64,000 nucleotides of DNA from Lunularia cruciata (taxonomy: Eukaryota; Streptophyta; Marchantiopsida; Lunulariales; Lunulariaceae). Each line of letters begins with the position of its first letter. Within the stretch, counting starts at the first letter, position 1. Below are positions 46,757-57,561 of this stretch, in pieces. Position numbers and translations under genes: made by a program. The stretch covers positions 253,001 to 317,000 of the forward strand of contig OX419762.1 of assembly GCA_948567375.1 (NCBI GenBank). The letters run 5' to 3'. The notes under the pieces are model-generated. The model was given only the letters and a program-made list of their open reading frames with translations, did no database searches and was not told the origin of the DNA.

Positions 46757-48105
46757 GCTCAGACTTGGGAAACTCATCCTGGGGTGGGAGTGGTTATATT
46801 TGTCTACCAAGTTCCCTTTGTTTAACACTTCTTGACCTAATGATTGTCACATTTTGCACATATCACCTCAATATATCAATTGCAACACTTTGTAAATGAT
46901 CAGAAAGAGGGCGACATAGGAAGAGGGATGTCACGGGCCCTCTAAACTCTAAACAGTGTGACCAAAGGATTGTCTATTGAACGAAGGATTATCCATATCC
47001 TCCATCCTGGCCCTGCTCAAGCGTCAAAACCTACAAATCGACCTCGCGGCAAGCTTCAAATTTGAAATTCAACAATATTACTTGAATGAATGTTGACGGG
47101 AGGACCTTTAATTAATGGGAGACACATGGAAGACACACAACCCGTACAATTTACGCGAAAAGAAAACGATGAATTCTTAAAATTTTACAGAAATCCATTC
47201 TATACCCGTGAAACCATCTCACCTCCCAAACTCCAATACCCGCAAAAGGTTTTGTGATATTTACAAAGCGATTCCTGAAAGTTACCCCTAACTGTATAAG
47301 AAATACACCAAATGTTTTCGTTACTATTTAGACGTATGTATGACCTATATGTGGCCAAATGATAAGCGCGTTCTACGAAAGGTCTTCCACCATTTCACAT
47401 ACATCTCAATATATTAGAGGTAAGAATAAAAGCTTTGGGGTGATATTTTACCAAACTGTTGGTTCAGCAGACAACCACTCTCAGTTGACTTATGTGACTC
47501 CTACGAACTCTAGAGATAAGAAAGAGAAAATGAATTTCAGTATTATAAAAGTTATGTAGTATGTCATGAACTAGGAGATGCTAAAGAATATTGAGAGACC
47601 AAAACCTTGTTCCCGAGAAGACAGATTTCTGGACCGAGTTAACGACTGTATTTAAAAGTCTCCAAAGTTCGCTGTACGCTACGTAACTCTCGGCGTCAAC
47701 GATATACCAATTCTACCTCTCGAGTCGTGAGAGGTGAATTCAATGTCTGAAGACCTATACCTCGTACCGCACTGAATGTTCTTGTACGCTCTCGGATTTA
47801 GACAGGTGTGGAAATAGATACAAACCAAAAAAGGGGCCGAAGGCCAAATGAAATCTCTCTAAGGAAAAATATAGAGTTCAAAAGTGTAGAGAATTGCAAA
47901 TGGAAAAATTGAGCCAGAAGTCCAAGGCAAAAAGCCCTAACAGAAATATTGGTTGGATTTACTAAGATCATCTTTTATGCGGATGCAAAAGGATAGTGTT
48001 ATTTTTACATATGATCATTAAACCTAGCATGGTGTGGTATTGAAGTTCTTACTGTGCATGTCGGTCACTTTGGCTCAGGTTTTGGGTCTTCATCGACCAG
48101 CAATT
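46757..48105. other. CpG-containing intergenic DNA, no supported gene
   Basis: From about 46920 the base composition shifts and CpG returns, as in the DNA around the OXS3-like gene. Short frames are present, none recognised. This may be a gene flank whose gene lies in an unread arrangement, or the remains of pre-insertion intergenic DNA. Confidence 0.3.
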
Positions 48106-48535
48106 GCACTAGGAACACCCAGCTCGGGTTATTGTCCTCCCCCGCTTAACAAATGTCACTTCGTCTCTCCCTAGTGCGGCTTGATGGGAAGACTTGCACT
48201 AGGAACACCCAGCTCGGGTTAATGTCCTCCCCCGCTTAACAAATGTCACTTCGTCTCTCCCTAGTGCGGCTTGATGGGGTCTTCCCGTCCTTCGTGTTCT
48301 CTTCGTGTTCTTCGCCTTTTTCTCTTAACAAATGTCAGTGGAGGACCTTTATCATGTTGTTCAGGAATAGAATTAAGTTAGCTTTTCTCTTCTTAACCCT
48401 TACGCGGCTTGATGGGGACTCCCCTTCCTTCGTGTTCTCCACGCGGTCGCCTTTTTCTCTTAACAAATGTCACCGGAGGACCCTGATCATATTGTTCAGA
48501 AATAGATTTAAGTTAGCTTTTCTCTTCTTAACTCT
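48106..48535 (+). repeat. Stacked tandem duplications of the RLE-LINE tail
   Basis: A 90-bp unit starting GCACTAGGAACACCCAGCTC is repeated (48106, 48196), each copy ending in CTAGTGCGGCTTGATGGG. A 135-bp unit containing the tail hairpin, CCTTCGTGTTCTC, the GCGGTCGCCTTTTTCTC end and TTAACAAATGTCA follows (TCTCTTAACAAATGTCA at 48321 and 48456). The hairpin module thus occurs three times in 300 bp. Confidence 0.8.
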
Positions 48536-48677
48536 TTTGGCTCTTGTTGTGAGTTGTTTTTTCCCATGTGTGCCTTCGGGTCTGTTTCCGTTTCTTTCTT
48601 GGTCCTTTGGGATTGATGCCCTATTTTCCTTTTTACACTTGGTTGTGCTTTGTATTCTTTTTGCTTTTGATGCCCGC

Positions 48678-48697
48678 ATTATATATATATATATATA
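48678..48697. repeat. Short (AT)n microsatellite
   Basis: Ten AT units at the end of the duplicated block. Confidence 0.9.
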
Positions 48698-49556
48698 AAA
48701 GAGGTTCATGGTCCAGACATTTTGTCAAACCAACTGGTCACATGCTTTACCGATATAAAAGCTAGCTGAGATATTGGGAGAGTTTCATTTATAGATTTAC
48801 AAGTACACATGACATATTAAGATTAAGATAAAACTGGACATATTTTCCGGGTGAAAGGAAGGTTGTCCCCGTTGCAGTAAAGGGCGGCGGGTCACCTTTC
48901 CAAGTACCAGTAGCATTTTATGACTACGGGGCTTTTATCCATCAGAATTTTGAATAACTTGGCGCGTGCGCTCCGTTATTCGATATTTTGATGGCGCGTG
49001 CGCTAGGCATGGAACTATAACTGACACCCCATTGTTTTTATTTTATGTAGAACCTAAACGTTGACCCAGGGAGTTGCCGGAGATGAGGCATGTGTAGACG
49101 GGAGAGGAGAGGGGAGGGGAGGGGGAGACTTGAGAAGATATATCTATAAGTTCTGAGAGCTTTTTAGCATATAGCACTAGAGTGAATAGTTGATTTTTTT
49201 TGTCTTTTAATTTCGATTCCATTAATATTTAGATCGAAGATTACAGAGAATTGAATAGAAAGTTATGAGTATTTTTAATTTATTTAAAGTTTAGAGTGAT
49301 CATTATATATATATATCTAGAGTGATGAAACCAGAATTTTTATTTTTAATATCTTGGTTTTCTTGATTAAATTCCATGTGAATTTAGTTTGAAAATCACG
49401 GAGATGAAAATTGAAAGTCATGAGAGTTTATAATTTTTAGAGTTTCCAGATAAATTTTTTTTATGTGAGTTTGGATGTGAAAGGTTGTGATTTAGCAAAT
49501 ATGGGGAGATACGGAGAGGAGCATCATATGTTACTATCATTATTTTTGTGTTAGCC
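48698..49556. other. Region upstream of LINE copy 2
   Basis: Contains two exact GGCGCGTGCGCT words (48961-48972, 48993-49004), a G-rich purine run at 49100-49125 and then AT-rich DNA. The LINE 5-prime end cannot be placed, because copy 1 is truncated and gives no comparison here. Confidence 0.35.
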
Positions 49557-50585
49557 ATGGTTACACCTTCCCATGTGGTGTTGCCTAGAGTGGCTCGGGA
49601 TACACTATGCCCGGTGTGTCACCAACGCTTTACCTCACAAGGAGTAAAGACCCATGTAGGAATGATGCACAAGGGCTATGATTTGACCACTTGGAATGCC
49701 CACATGCGACGAGCGACCACATCAACAATAGTGACACTTGGGATTATGCATGCTTCTTCTATCTCTTTGTTGATTGTTCCAAGGATACCGATCAAGTTTT
49801 GGAAGAGGTTAGCTTCTCAAGCGGGTTGCATTTAGAGGTTATTTGAGACTAGTTTTCCATGTCCATGTCTATTCCATAGGCTACCCTGCACACTCCATGA
49901 TGAGGCTAGATAGACTTTTCATCTACCATTTGATTTTTTTGCACGTGATCCCTTGGACGAGTTAGCATGGTTCCTATTCCTCTTACACCCTCAATGGTGT
50001 CTTTGTTATGCTAGAGGGGGACTTGCATGACATACAAAAGTGGCTACTAGATTTTGTCAATTCCAAGCGGGGGATTGGGTGGTCCATCAAGAGTAGTTTG
50101 TTAGGGCTACATGATTTAGGAGACAAGCATCGCCACAAGATACCATAGAGTCCACTCAATTATGATAGTGTAGGACATTGGGTGAGGCGGGAGAGTTTAG
50201 TAGAGTAGCACGAGCACTACACTCTTTGTCTATGGCGAGTCCTACTAATGAGACTATCTCTTCCTTATGCTCACTACATGCTATAGGAGTAGAGGGACTG
50301 CCACTAGAGGTCTTACATTATCAGCTTGAGCAGCCTTTATGTCTTGATAGATTGCTATTTGCACAAGCATTGTGCACTGCCCCTCAAATTTCCTCATGAG
50401 GCTTGTCAGGGATTGTTTATGAGCACCTTAGAGATTGCTTCCAAGCAGATGATCCTTCTAGTGGTTTTATCGAGTTGTTTCAGGTGGCTGCGACAATAGC
50501 AAGAGGAGACATTCCTATGTCTATTAGTCGGGTGTTAGGTAGTCAACTTCTTGCAATGGAGAAGGACATAGGGGCACTAGATTGA
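49557..50585 (+). pseudogene. N-terminal C2H2 zinc finger and linker, RLE LINE copy 2
   Basis: The frame from ATG 49557 reads VARDTLCPVCHQRFTSQGVK and then THVGMMH, giving C-x2-C-x11-H-x4-H, as in the DNA-binding N-terminus of R2-like LINEs. The frame continues to a stop at about 49833. Later frames (50178-50399, 50403-50585) read ARALHSLSMASPTNETISSL and VAATIARGDIPMSISRVLGS, likely the linker before the RT. GTG at 49548 is not needed as a start. Confidence 0.72.
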
Positions 50586-50589
50586 TTGC

Positions 50590-51600
50590 TATTGGAAAGA
50601 TCTTTTTGCGTTTGGTCAGTCATACCATTTTCCATCAACATCGTTCTCACTTTTGACAACACCTTACTCCACATCAATTTGGAGTAGCTACACTTGGAGG
50701 ATGTGAGGCAATATCTTTAGGCATTAGGGCACTCCTAGATATCCATCCGGAGTGGGTTGTCCTATAGGTGGATGTTGAGAATGCTTTTAATAGCATCTCA
50801 CGAGCATCCATCTTTAGAGAGCTTAGGGAGGCCGGTGGATCCTTGGCAAGTCTCATACCTTTTGTGCGGTCTTTTTATGGCTCTTTTGCTTCCCTTTACT
50901 ACCAGCACCATGGTTCACAAGAAGGAATCACCGTCTTGGAGTCAACTATTGGTATAGGTTGAGTAGATCCTTTGGGGGGACCCTTATTTGCCATGGCTCA
51001 CTTTAAAGCTTTCTTATCTACTACTTTGGCCATGCTAGGTTGTGTATTTCCCACCTTGGCAGATGATACACACATCGTAGGCCCTATAGATCAGATTAGG
51101 CAGGCCTTTGACTACTTGACTACCAAGCTACATCAAGTAGACTTGAAAGCCAAGGTGTCAAAGTGTAGGGTATGATCCCCTTTAGGTATCCCTCCCTACC
51201 TTGAGCTTCCAATGGGTGTATCACATCCACAGATGGACTTTGTGTTCTTGGAGTGCTAGTAGGATCAAAGGATTTTGTCACACGCTTCTTAGACGCTACC
51301 CTTGTAGAGGATGTTCTCCATGTGGATGACCTTCTATTACTAGGAGATCCGCAAGTGACATTTTGTATACTCTCTTGTAGTATTGCTTGTTGACCATCCT
51401 ACCTTAACCGTACAATTCCCCCGTCACCATCCTTCCTATCACGTCTGAGAGCATTTGATAGGAGGATTATGGGAGTCTTTGGTGATATTATGGGATCATG
51501 GACATTTGAGTGTGTGATAGGGGATTTGACGCATAGACGAATGGCTCTGCCCAATCTCATGTGGTGAGGATGGCTTGCTATCTATGGAGGAGATGACACC
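50590..51600 (+). pseudogene. Reverse transcriptase domain, RLE LINE copy 2
   Basis: Blocks in order: LQVDVENAFNSISRASIFRE (first catalytic Asp), ELREAGGSLASLIPFVRSFY and GSFASLYYQHHGSQEGITVL, then a worn GDPLGGPLFAMAHFKAFLST, then PTLADDTHIVGP (catalytic DD in A-D-D form) at about 51052-51087, then VDLKAKVSKC and a VLGV..GS block, followed by RAFDRRIMGVFGDIMG. The YADD box of most RTs reads LADD here. Broken by stops and shifts around 50960 and 51175. Confidence 0.82.
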
Positions 51601-52001
51601 TAGAGTGTTTTTGGGTAGTTGTGCTCTCTCGACACCCCTACTTTCCTCTCGTTTTGTTGTTGCTGATAGGCCGGTTATGGAGACTTATGTGATAGAGGTG
51701 GAGAGAAGATCCTTTTCTCTCTAGATGTTATTATGGCAGACAAGAGATAGTTTATCCCCACGGGCACAAGAGGATTTTCCACTTTTTGCTTCACTATCAT
51801 CAGATTGGACTAGAGGTTTACAGTCTTCCTTGATGAAGCGACAATGTGAGCATATGCTACATTCTCTTACTTGACTCGTCCATTCCTCAGGCTACTAGAG
51901 CACATCTTTGCTCTTGCTCTAGCAAGGATGCATGCTCTTGAATCCTAGTTTGACCGTGCATTAGGGCATTCCGACTTGCACCAACTACTTTCTCTACAGC
52001 G

Positions 52002-52517
52002 ATGAGGTTTTTCCTAGGTTTGGTCCACCCATCTGCATCTTCATTACTCACTTGTGAGTGTGGTTCTACACTAGATGCAACAACGGTCCACATGACACGG
52101 TGTCCTTTTAGAGGACAAAGTATAGCTACCCATGATGCCGTTAGGGACATAGTGTTTGCTATGGCACGAGAGAGTGGATACTTGGCTTGGAGGGAGTGTT
52201 CATATGCTTTGCAGATGACACATGTCAGGGTAGACTTATACTTGGTCCGAGATGATCAGGTGACAGTAGTGGATGTTGTGGTTATGGACCCTACGCGGGA
52301 TAGAATTTTAGAGGGAGTGATTACCCATCCCCTTGGATGGGAGGCGAGTGCAGCAGCATGTTGCAAGGTCTTCAAGTATAAGGGCATGCAACAAGGTCAC
52401 CTCTTTGTTCCTCTAGCCTTGGAGTTATATGGAGCGATGGACACGTTGGTCAAGGAGTGTGTGAGAGCTTATCATGTTAGGCACCAGGGGTACCACTCTC
52501 ACTCTCATACTTTGTAG
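52002..52517 (+). pseudogene. CCHC knuckle and restriction-like endonuclease, RLE LINE copy 2 (frame open)
   Basis: 171 codons remain open. LLTCECGSTLDATTVHMTRC gives a C-x-C-x9-H-x3-C knuckle followed by ATHDAVRDIV, the arrangement preceding the endonuclease in R2-like elements. Then THVRVDLYLVRDDQVTVVDV, VVMDPTRD, and later KVFKYKG. This fits the restriction-like fold motif (P)D-x(n)-D...K...Y, with the usual Pro before the first Asp replaced by Val. This domain nicks the target DNA in RLE LINEs. The surviving frame suggests copy 2 is the younger copy. Confidence 0.78.
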
Positions 52518-52922
52518 CATATTTTAGATAGTGTGTGTCCATTGCTTTATGGAGAGCAATGGCTGGTGCAATCCCATAGGAGAGAAATCACATTAGGTGA
52601 TGTTTCTTCGGATGCTCCAGTTGGGTGTAGACCGTACAACTTGCATAGCTCAGATATCTTAGGTGCGATAGGGTAGATTTCTCATATAGACTTTATTGGG
52701 GCTTAGCCCCATTTTACCTTACCAAAGCAAGCACTCGGTTCTCGTGAAAATTCATGATGGGCTTGCAGAAGTTACATTCCTTCGCTCAGACATCTTCCAC
52801 ATGGCAAAGAGAAAGGACAAAATCTTGATGACCTTTAATTCAGCTGCATTCCGTCAAGGCTTGAACATACTGCTTGATGGGGTCTTCCCCTCCTTCATTT
52901 TTTCTACCAGGTTGCCTTCTTA
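52518..52922 (+). promoter_or_regulatory. 3-prime UTR of RLE LINE copy 2 with two hairpins and an extra block
   Basis: Hairpin 1, GGGGC-tta-GCCCC, is perfect at 52698-52710. Hairpin 2, GATGGG-gtctt-CCCCTC, is at 52876-52892. They are 165 bp apart instead of about 35-48 bp as in other copies, because of the extra block 52722-52868. Ends at ACCAGGTTGCCTTCTT with no poly(A). Confidence 0.7.
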
Positions 52923-52999
52923 ATAATTGGTTTTTTCTTTCTTTTACTTGCCATGCAAGTATCAACAGCTTATGTTTGAACTTTGAAGGAATTCTAACC

Positions 53000-53285
53000 G
53001 GGCTGGGGCAATCCATAGAGAGCAATCAGTCTAGTCTAGGTGATGTTTTTTTTTTATTGGTCTCTTAAGTGGACCTTACGATTTATATAACTCGAATATC
53101 TTAGGATTGTAGGGCAGATTTTTCATGTCGATCTTATTAGAACCTAATTCCATTTTACTTCTTTTGTCTCCCCCTTGTTCAGGTTGACGGGTCTTTCCAT
53201 CGTTGATGTGTTCTTTTGTCTCCCCCTTGTTCAGGTTGAAGGGTCTTTCCGTCCTTCATGTGTTCTATGTGGTCATCTTTTTCCA
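53000..53285 (+). repeat. 5-prime-truncated RLE-LINE tail with duplicated hairpin unit
   Basis: Aligns to the LINE 3-prime UTR from GGCAATCCATAGAGAGCAAT through CAGATTTTTCATG to TATGTGGTCATCTTTTT. A segment of about 50 bp (TTTTGTCTCCCCCTTGTTCA) is tandemly repeated, starting 53163 and 53215, each copy with a worn hairpin 2. Confidence 0.75.
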
Positions 53286-54590
53286 CTTTGAGCGAAATGA
53301 CACGCGGGTTGGGAGACGCGGAAACAAAGCAAATTCTATTTTTGTTCAACACCAAGTACAACATCTGAGATTGTTAACTAGGAACAACACAGGATCTTAA
53401 TCCTGCGTTATCTATTCCCACTCATGTCAGGAGATAATTTCGGCTGAGAGAATATAATGACAAATTATAGTACGCTTGCAAATACGCGTCACGAGCCAGA
53501 TGTTCATGAGACTAAGTTTGACCAGTTTAAAGAACATAAAATAAACGAAGTAGTACTGCAAGAATCACTCAAGGCTCCATGAATTGTTAAACTATGACTT
53601 TCAAACAATCTTGAAACGTCCGGTGCGGTCGTTCCCTGCCAGCTTTGGTTTCTTAATGGATATAATCTGTGATGAATCTTACACTTAATGTAACTAGAGT
53701 TAAGTTAGTTACTTTCTCTTCTCCTTCGCTTATCTGTATCCAAATTCATATTTGACACTTCGACTTAACAGTATCTCAAGTTGACCACGACTTAACTGTA
53801 CCCTTTGTATGCTTAGACATGGAACACTAATCCCATATGGGGAACCATTTCACACCACGTACGATTGTGCAATACTCACAACAAGACATAGGTGTCTGTC
53901 AAGAAAAAGATCAGTATTGATTTGAAAAATGAAATATAAGAGACTCTTTTTCTCTACAGTGTGAATTAGGTCGCTAAATAAGAATTATAAGTAACGGATG
54001 AGACCTTCTATGACAATTGTCAATGGTAAGGGTTTTGAGAACATGTTTTACAATCTGGGTAATGATAATCATTTATCGATGATAACGAAAATGATATGTT
54101 TTATCTTTCAATTTTTTTTATCCAATTCGAATACCTTGATCCTGATCGGAAATATCGGACTCTACTAGACTCCACTGACCTCAATTCGGATTTCCCAACT
54201 CGACCGGACTTCTCAATTCTAGCCCGAGCACTTGATATTGACAAGAACATTGTTTGCATACATGGAAGAGAAAGGCAATGTGCCTCGGTGCCTGTGTAGA
54301 TATAATTTAATGAATAGATAATTGTCCGAAGTTCTTGAGTCAGCACTTGCTGTAGTTGTAGTGCTTGCTACCTATATCTTACGAGCTCACTTTTGAACTG
54401 ACTCTTCCAATGAAAGAGAGTTGATTGGAAATAGAAATCTTGGTTGATGAGATGGATGATGGCTATAAACATCGGGGATAAGAAGAAGGAAAAAAATCTC
54501 GAAAACGTTGAGTGCAGAACCGCAGTGCAACCTCACTACCAAAAGGAGAAGACGTGATATCGTATGCATGTTGATACCTAGATATTCCTG
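53286..54590. other. CpG-containing intergenic DNA
   Basis: No gene recognised. The frames at 54096-54346 on both strands are short and unassigned. Confidence 0.3.
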
Positions 54591-54623
54591 TCCATCCTTC
54601 GTGTTTTCTACGCGGTCGCCCTT
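54591..54623 (+). repeat. Minimal LINE-tail fragment
   Basis: TCCATCCTTCGTGTTTTCTA followed by CGCGGTCGCCCTTTG. Only the last 33 bp of the RLE-LINE 3-prime end are present. Confidence 0.65.
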
Positions 54624-55183
54624 TGATGTTCCTTCAGTGTAAACTTTTTTTTTTTTTTCAGTGTAAACTAGTACTATCCTGGACACACACATAAATACCA
54701 TTATCCTGTTGTTTGGGCTGTCACAGGATGAGTGGACCGATGAGGGTCAACAGTTGCTATCCAAACTATGAGGGAATGGACAAAACCTTATCAACGCTGC
54801 GTAATCAGATGTGATGTTTGGAGGGGTTGCTTTTCTACAAAGAAGGACCGGGACAACACATTCCCATGATGCGGGCGTACTGGCGAAGTGTGCACTGCCA
54901 TGGAGGTGAGTAGCCTCATCCATATATACGGCCCCCAGGTCTTTAGGGGGAGTCGAAAGATCCACACTCCAGAATTGACACATGATGGGAGTTTCTTCAC
55001 TTCCTCACCAAAATTGAGATGTGGTTTTTGGTGGAAATTCAGCAGAAGCGTGACTTCCTAAAAGCCCGACGCTATTGACTAACAAGGAAACAGGACGGAT
55101 GCTAAAATAGAACATGTTGAACACATGAAAACATTATTATATATACACATATTAAACCAAAATAGATTTTTCTATATTTTTTA
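54624..55183. other. Intergenic, with a poly(T) flanked by a 13-bp direct repeat
   Basis: TTCAGTGTAAACT occurs at 54633-54645 and 54657-54669 with a run of eleven T between. No gene recognised in the rest. Confidence 0.5.
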
Positions 55184-55300
55184 TAGATTTCTCATACAGA
55201 CTCTATTGGGGCTTAGCCAAATTTTACCTTTTTTTTTTCTCTCCCTTGTACAGCTTGATGGGGTCTTCCCCTCCTTTGCTTTTTCTACGCGGTCGCCTTT
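55184..55300 (+). repeat. 5-prime-truncated RLE-LINE tail
   Basis: TAGATTTCTCATACAGACTC, then TTGGGGCTTAGCCAAATTTT (hairpin 1, partly broken), a T run, CTCTCCCTTGTACAGC, hairpin 2 GATGGG-gtctt-CCCCTC at 55257-55273, ending TCTACGCGGTCGCCTTT at 55300. Confidence 0.82.
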
Positions 55301-57560
55301 GGAGTTTAAACCGAAATTACTTTACTTCTCATCTGGGCAATCATCGGATTTCCTAACTTTAGTATTCTCCGAGTAGTTGCACTTCAGTGCATGCACTGGG
55401 GGGTTCAGTTTTAGTGTTTGAGAGCCTCTGTAGGAATCCGTCAAATTTGTTATAGAAAACCGATAAAAAAGTATGGGTTTGAAAACTTTTTATTATGAAA
55501 AAGTTACGAGTAGAGTGCGTAAATATAATACTGGGGACGGGGTGCTCCGGATATCAATCTAAAACTTAATCGCATCTGGATGGAACCTGCACAGAAATCT
55601 TGTCATCGCGTCGGCACCTGCAGAGAGGGAAATTTTTTAAAAACTATAACATCGCATAATTCTTCGTTGCTGTCCTCTCACATGACCACGCGGTTCATTA
55701 TGTTAACTAAAAGTTTAGGGTTGAGGGTAACTAAAGTTAACTAAAGATTGATGTTTAATTTAATTTGGATACTCATAAATGATCACTAATAAACAACCCA
55801 ACGTTAAAGTTGAAACCCCGTATACCAATACACTACCCGTAACCAGGTTCATGGGTATCAGTACACTACACGTAACCAGATTTACAGGTATGTTCACTTT
55901 TCAAATCCAAAAGCTTATGGTTACCCGGACAAATTTTATGCATTTTGAGAATCTGCTCGTAAAACTCTTACTCATCCTAAAACTGAACACCCCAGTTTCT
56001 CAAAAAGCTCAAACTCACTTCAGCAAGGCAACAACTGCTCAATCAGAGTGGGAATTGCACCAATGAGTAGAAATCGAGATCAAGAAGGCACAACGGTAAA
56101 TGGTAAACTGCTTGAATGTCTGGGACCCTATGTTGAGATATATCTTTCACTCGATGAAGTAAAAGATGCATGAGAGTGGACTCGATTTTATGTCATCATA
56201 ATAGCTGAGCTCTGCTTCCAACTTGTTTCCCGTCTAAGTGTCGCAAGAGGATTGCGCCATTTCTTCAGTTTTGACTTCTATCGATTGGCGATATTATGTT
56301 CGCGTGATGGACTGGAAATGGAAAGAAATGTTCTAGAGGTTCAGAGCACCAATCCTTGCTGTCCTGAAGAGAATTGTTTTGTTGCTTTGATTTACTATTA
56401 TTTTCGACTCAACTCCAAGGCCAGAAAGCTGAGAAGTAATCCCTGTCGTAGAACAAGTAAAGTACGTAGGGAAAGAGCACTCCCGTACCAAATGGCGGAA
56501 TTCGGAAGCAACGCGATATATCAAACACGAGGGTTGAAAAAGTGAAAAACTACCCGTTTATAGGCAATCGTGTTGAGACCACGAGTAAAATGCACAGACA
56601 CCTGTGCATGCCAACTAGCAAACTACGAAACCTGTGACCTTATCCGATATTATCCTTATGACCGGTACACGTAAGCTCATCCAGCTATCACTACTTGACA
56701 GGACGTGTTTGGTGACTAGCACGCAACGGGAGCAAAAACACGCCGCACGTCCTGGCACCAGAAACGCGTCTCTAATTAGACGCGCTTTTGCTTATTTACC
56801 GGGGAGCTTAACCTGCAGCTGATGCAATACGTCACCCAACTCTAATCATGTTCAGATGTAATTAGTGAGCAACCCCTGCTGGAACCTGATGGATAGGGAG
56901 CCTATGTGGTCTGGACGTGGACTAATCAACACGTCAGCGTTATCACTCCAACTCGTCAGGCTATTACTATCGACGCGTGCCACCTGATATCCATCGTCAC
57001 TCCTGCATCATATTCCAAGGAAGTGGATATATAGATACGGTGGTGTCAAGTCAGCCCGCTCATCATTTCATGCAATAGCCATGTAACTACGATATCATGA
57101 AATTCTGGACATAGTTATACAGATTGCATTGCAACATCGAATACTGGAAAAGTTCAAGGAAAAAGCTTCAAATCGTTAACTTTGTAGCATTTTGAATAAG
57201 GGACATTCGGTTAGGTTAACCAGGAAGAAACCACACCTAGGATAACAAGAAGGATGGAAGCCTTCAACGGAGAACACCGACCAGGGGATCCCCTAAACTA
57301 AACACTCTCTTTGCTATAGAGCATGTTACAGGTTTACAACAGGTTGTAGCAGTTTTTCATCTTATCTTTTCCCATCCATCTAGTTGTGCTTGCTTTACTA
57401 CTCAACTTAGAGGCATCAGAGTTTATGAGTCCAGGCTCATAAATGTAAGATTTGGAGCCCTTACGCGGTCCTCACTCCCTCTGACTTCCCACCAGGATTA
57501 CAGTTTCCCATGGCAGTTTGTGAGTTTTGTGCTCTCTTTTAGTTTGTGAGTTTTGTGCTC
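55301..57560. other. CpG-rich intergenic DNA, no supported gene
   Basis: Clear CpG content (for example 56700-56800 and 56930-56990) suggests unmethylated, gene-near DNA. The plus frame 56252-56545 (97 codons) lacks any known motif. Two ACCCGTAACCAG-type direct repeats lie at 55840-55880. Confidence 0.3.
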
Positions 57561-57561
57561 T

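Larger units (their letters stand above)
49557..52922 (+). mobile_element. RLE-type non-LTR retrotransposon, copy 2
   Basis: Order of parts on the plus strand: C2H2 zinc finger (49600-49665), unknown linker (49850-50580), reverse transcriptase (50700-51400), CCHC knuckle (52056-52110), restriction-like endonuclease (52110-52515), 3-prime UTR with two hairpins to about 52922. This is the architecture of R2-like/RLE LINEs: one ORF, zinc finger at the N-terminus, endonuclease at the C-terminus. No poly(A). The 3-prime UTR carries a 146-bp extra block (52722-52868) that copy 1 lacks. Several stops and shifts make it inactive. Confidence 0.82.

Noticed and set aside
48243-48698. 151-codon plus frame with repeated RLDGVFPSFVFS-like peptides
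   Set aside because: The peptide repeat comes from tandem copies of the LINE-tail hairpin, a non-coding repeat. There is no coding support.
55779-56545. Possible host gene from two plus frames (95 and 97 codons)
   Set aside because: No shared domain, no splice-consistent joining and no homology recognised.
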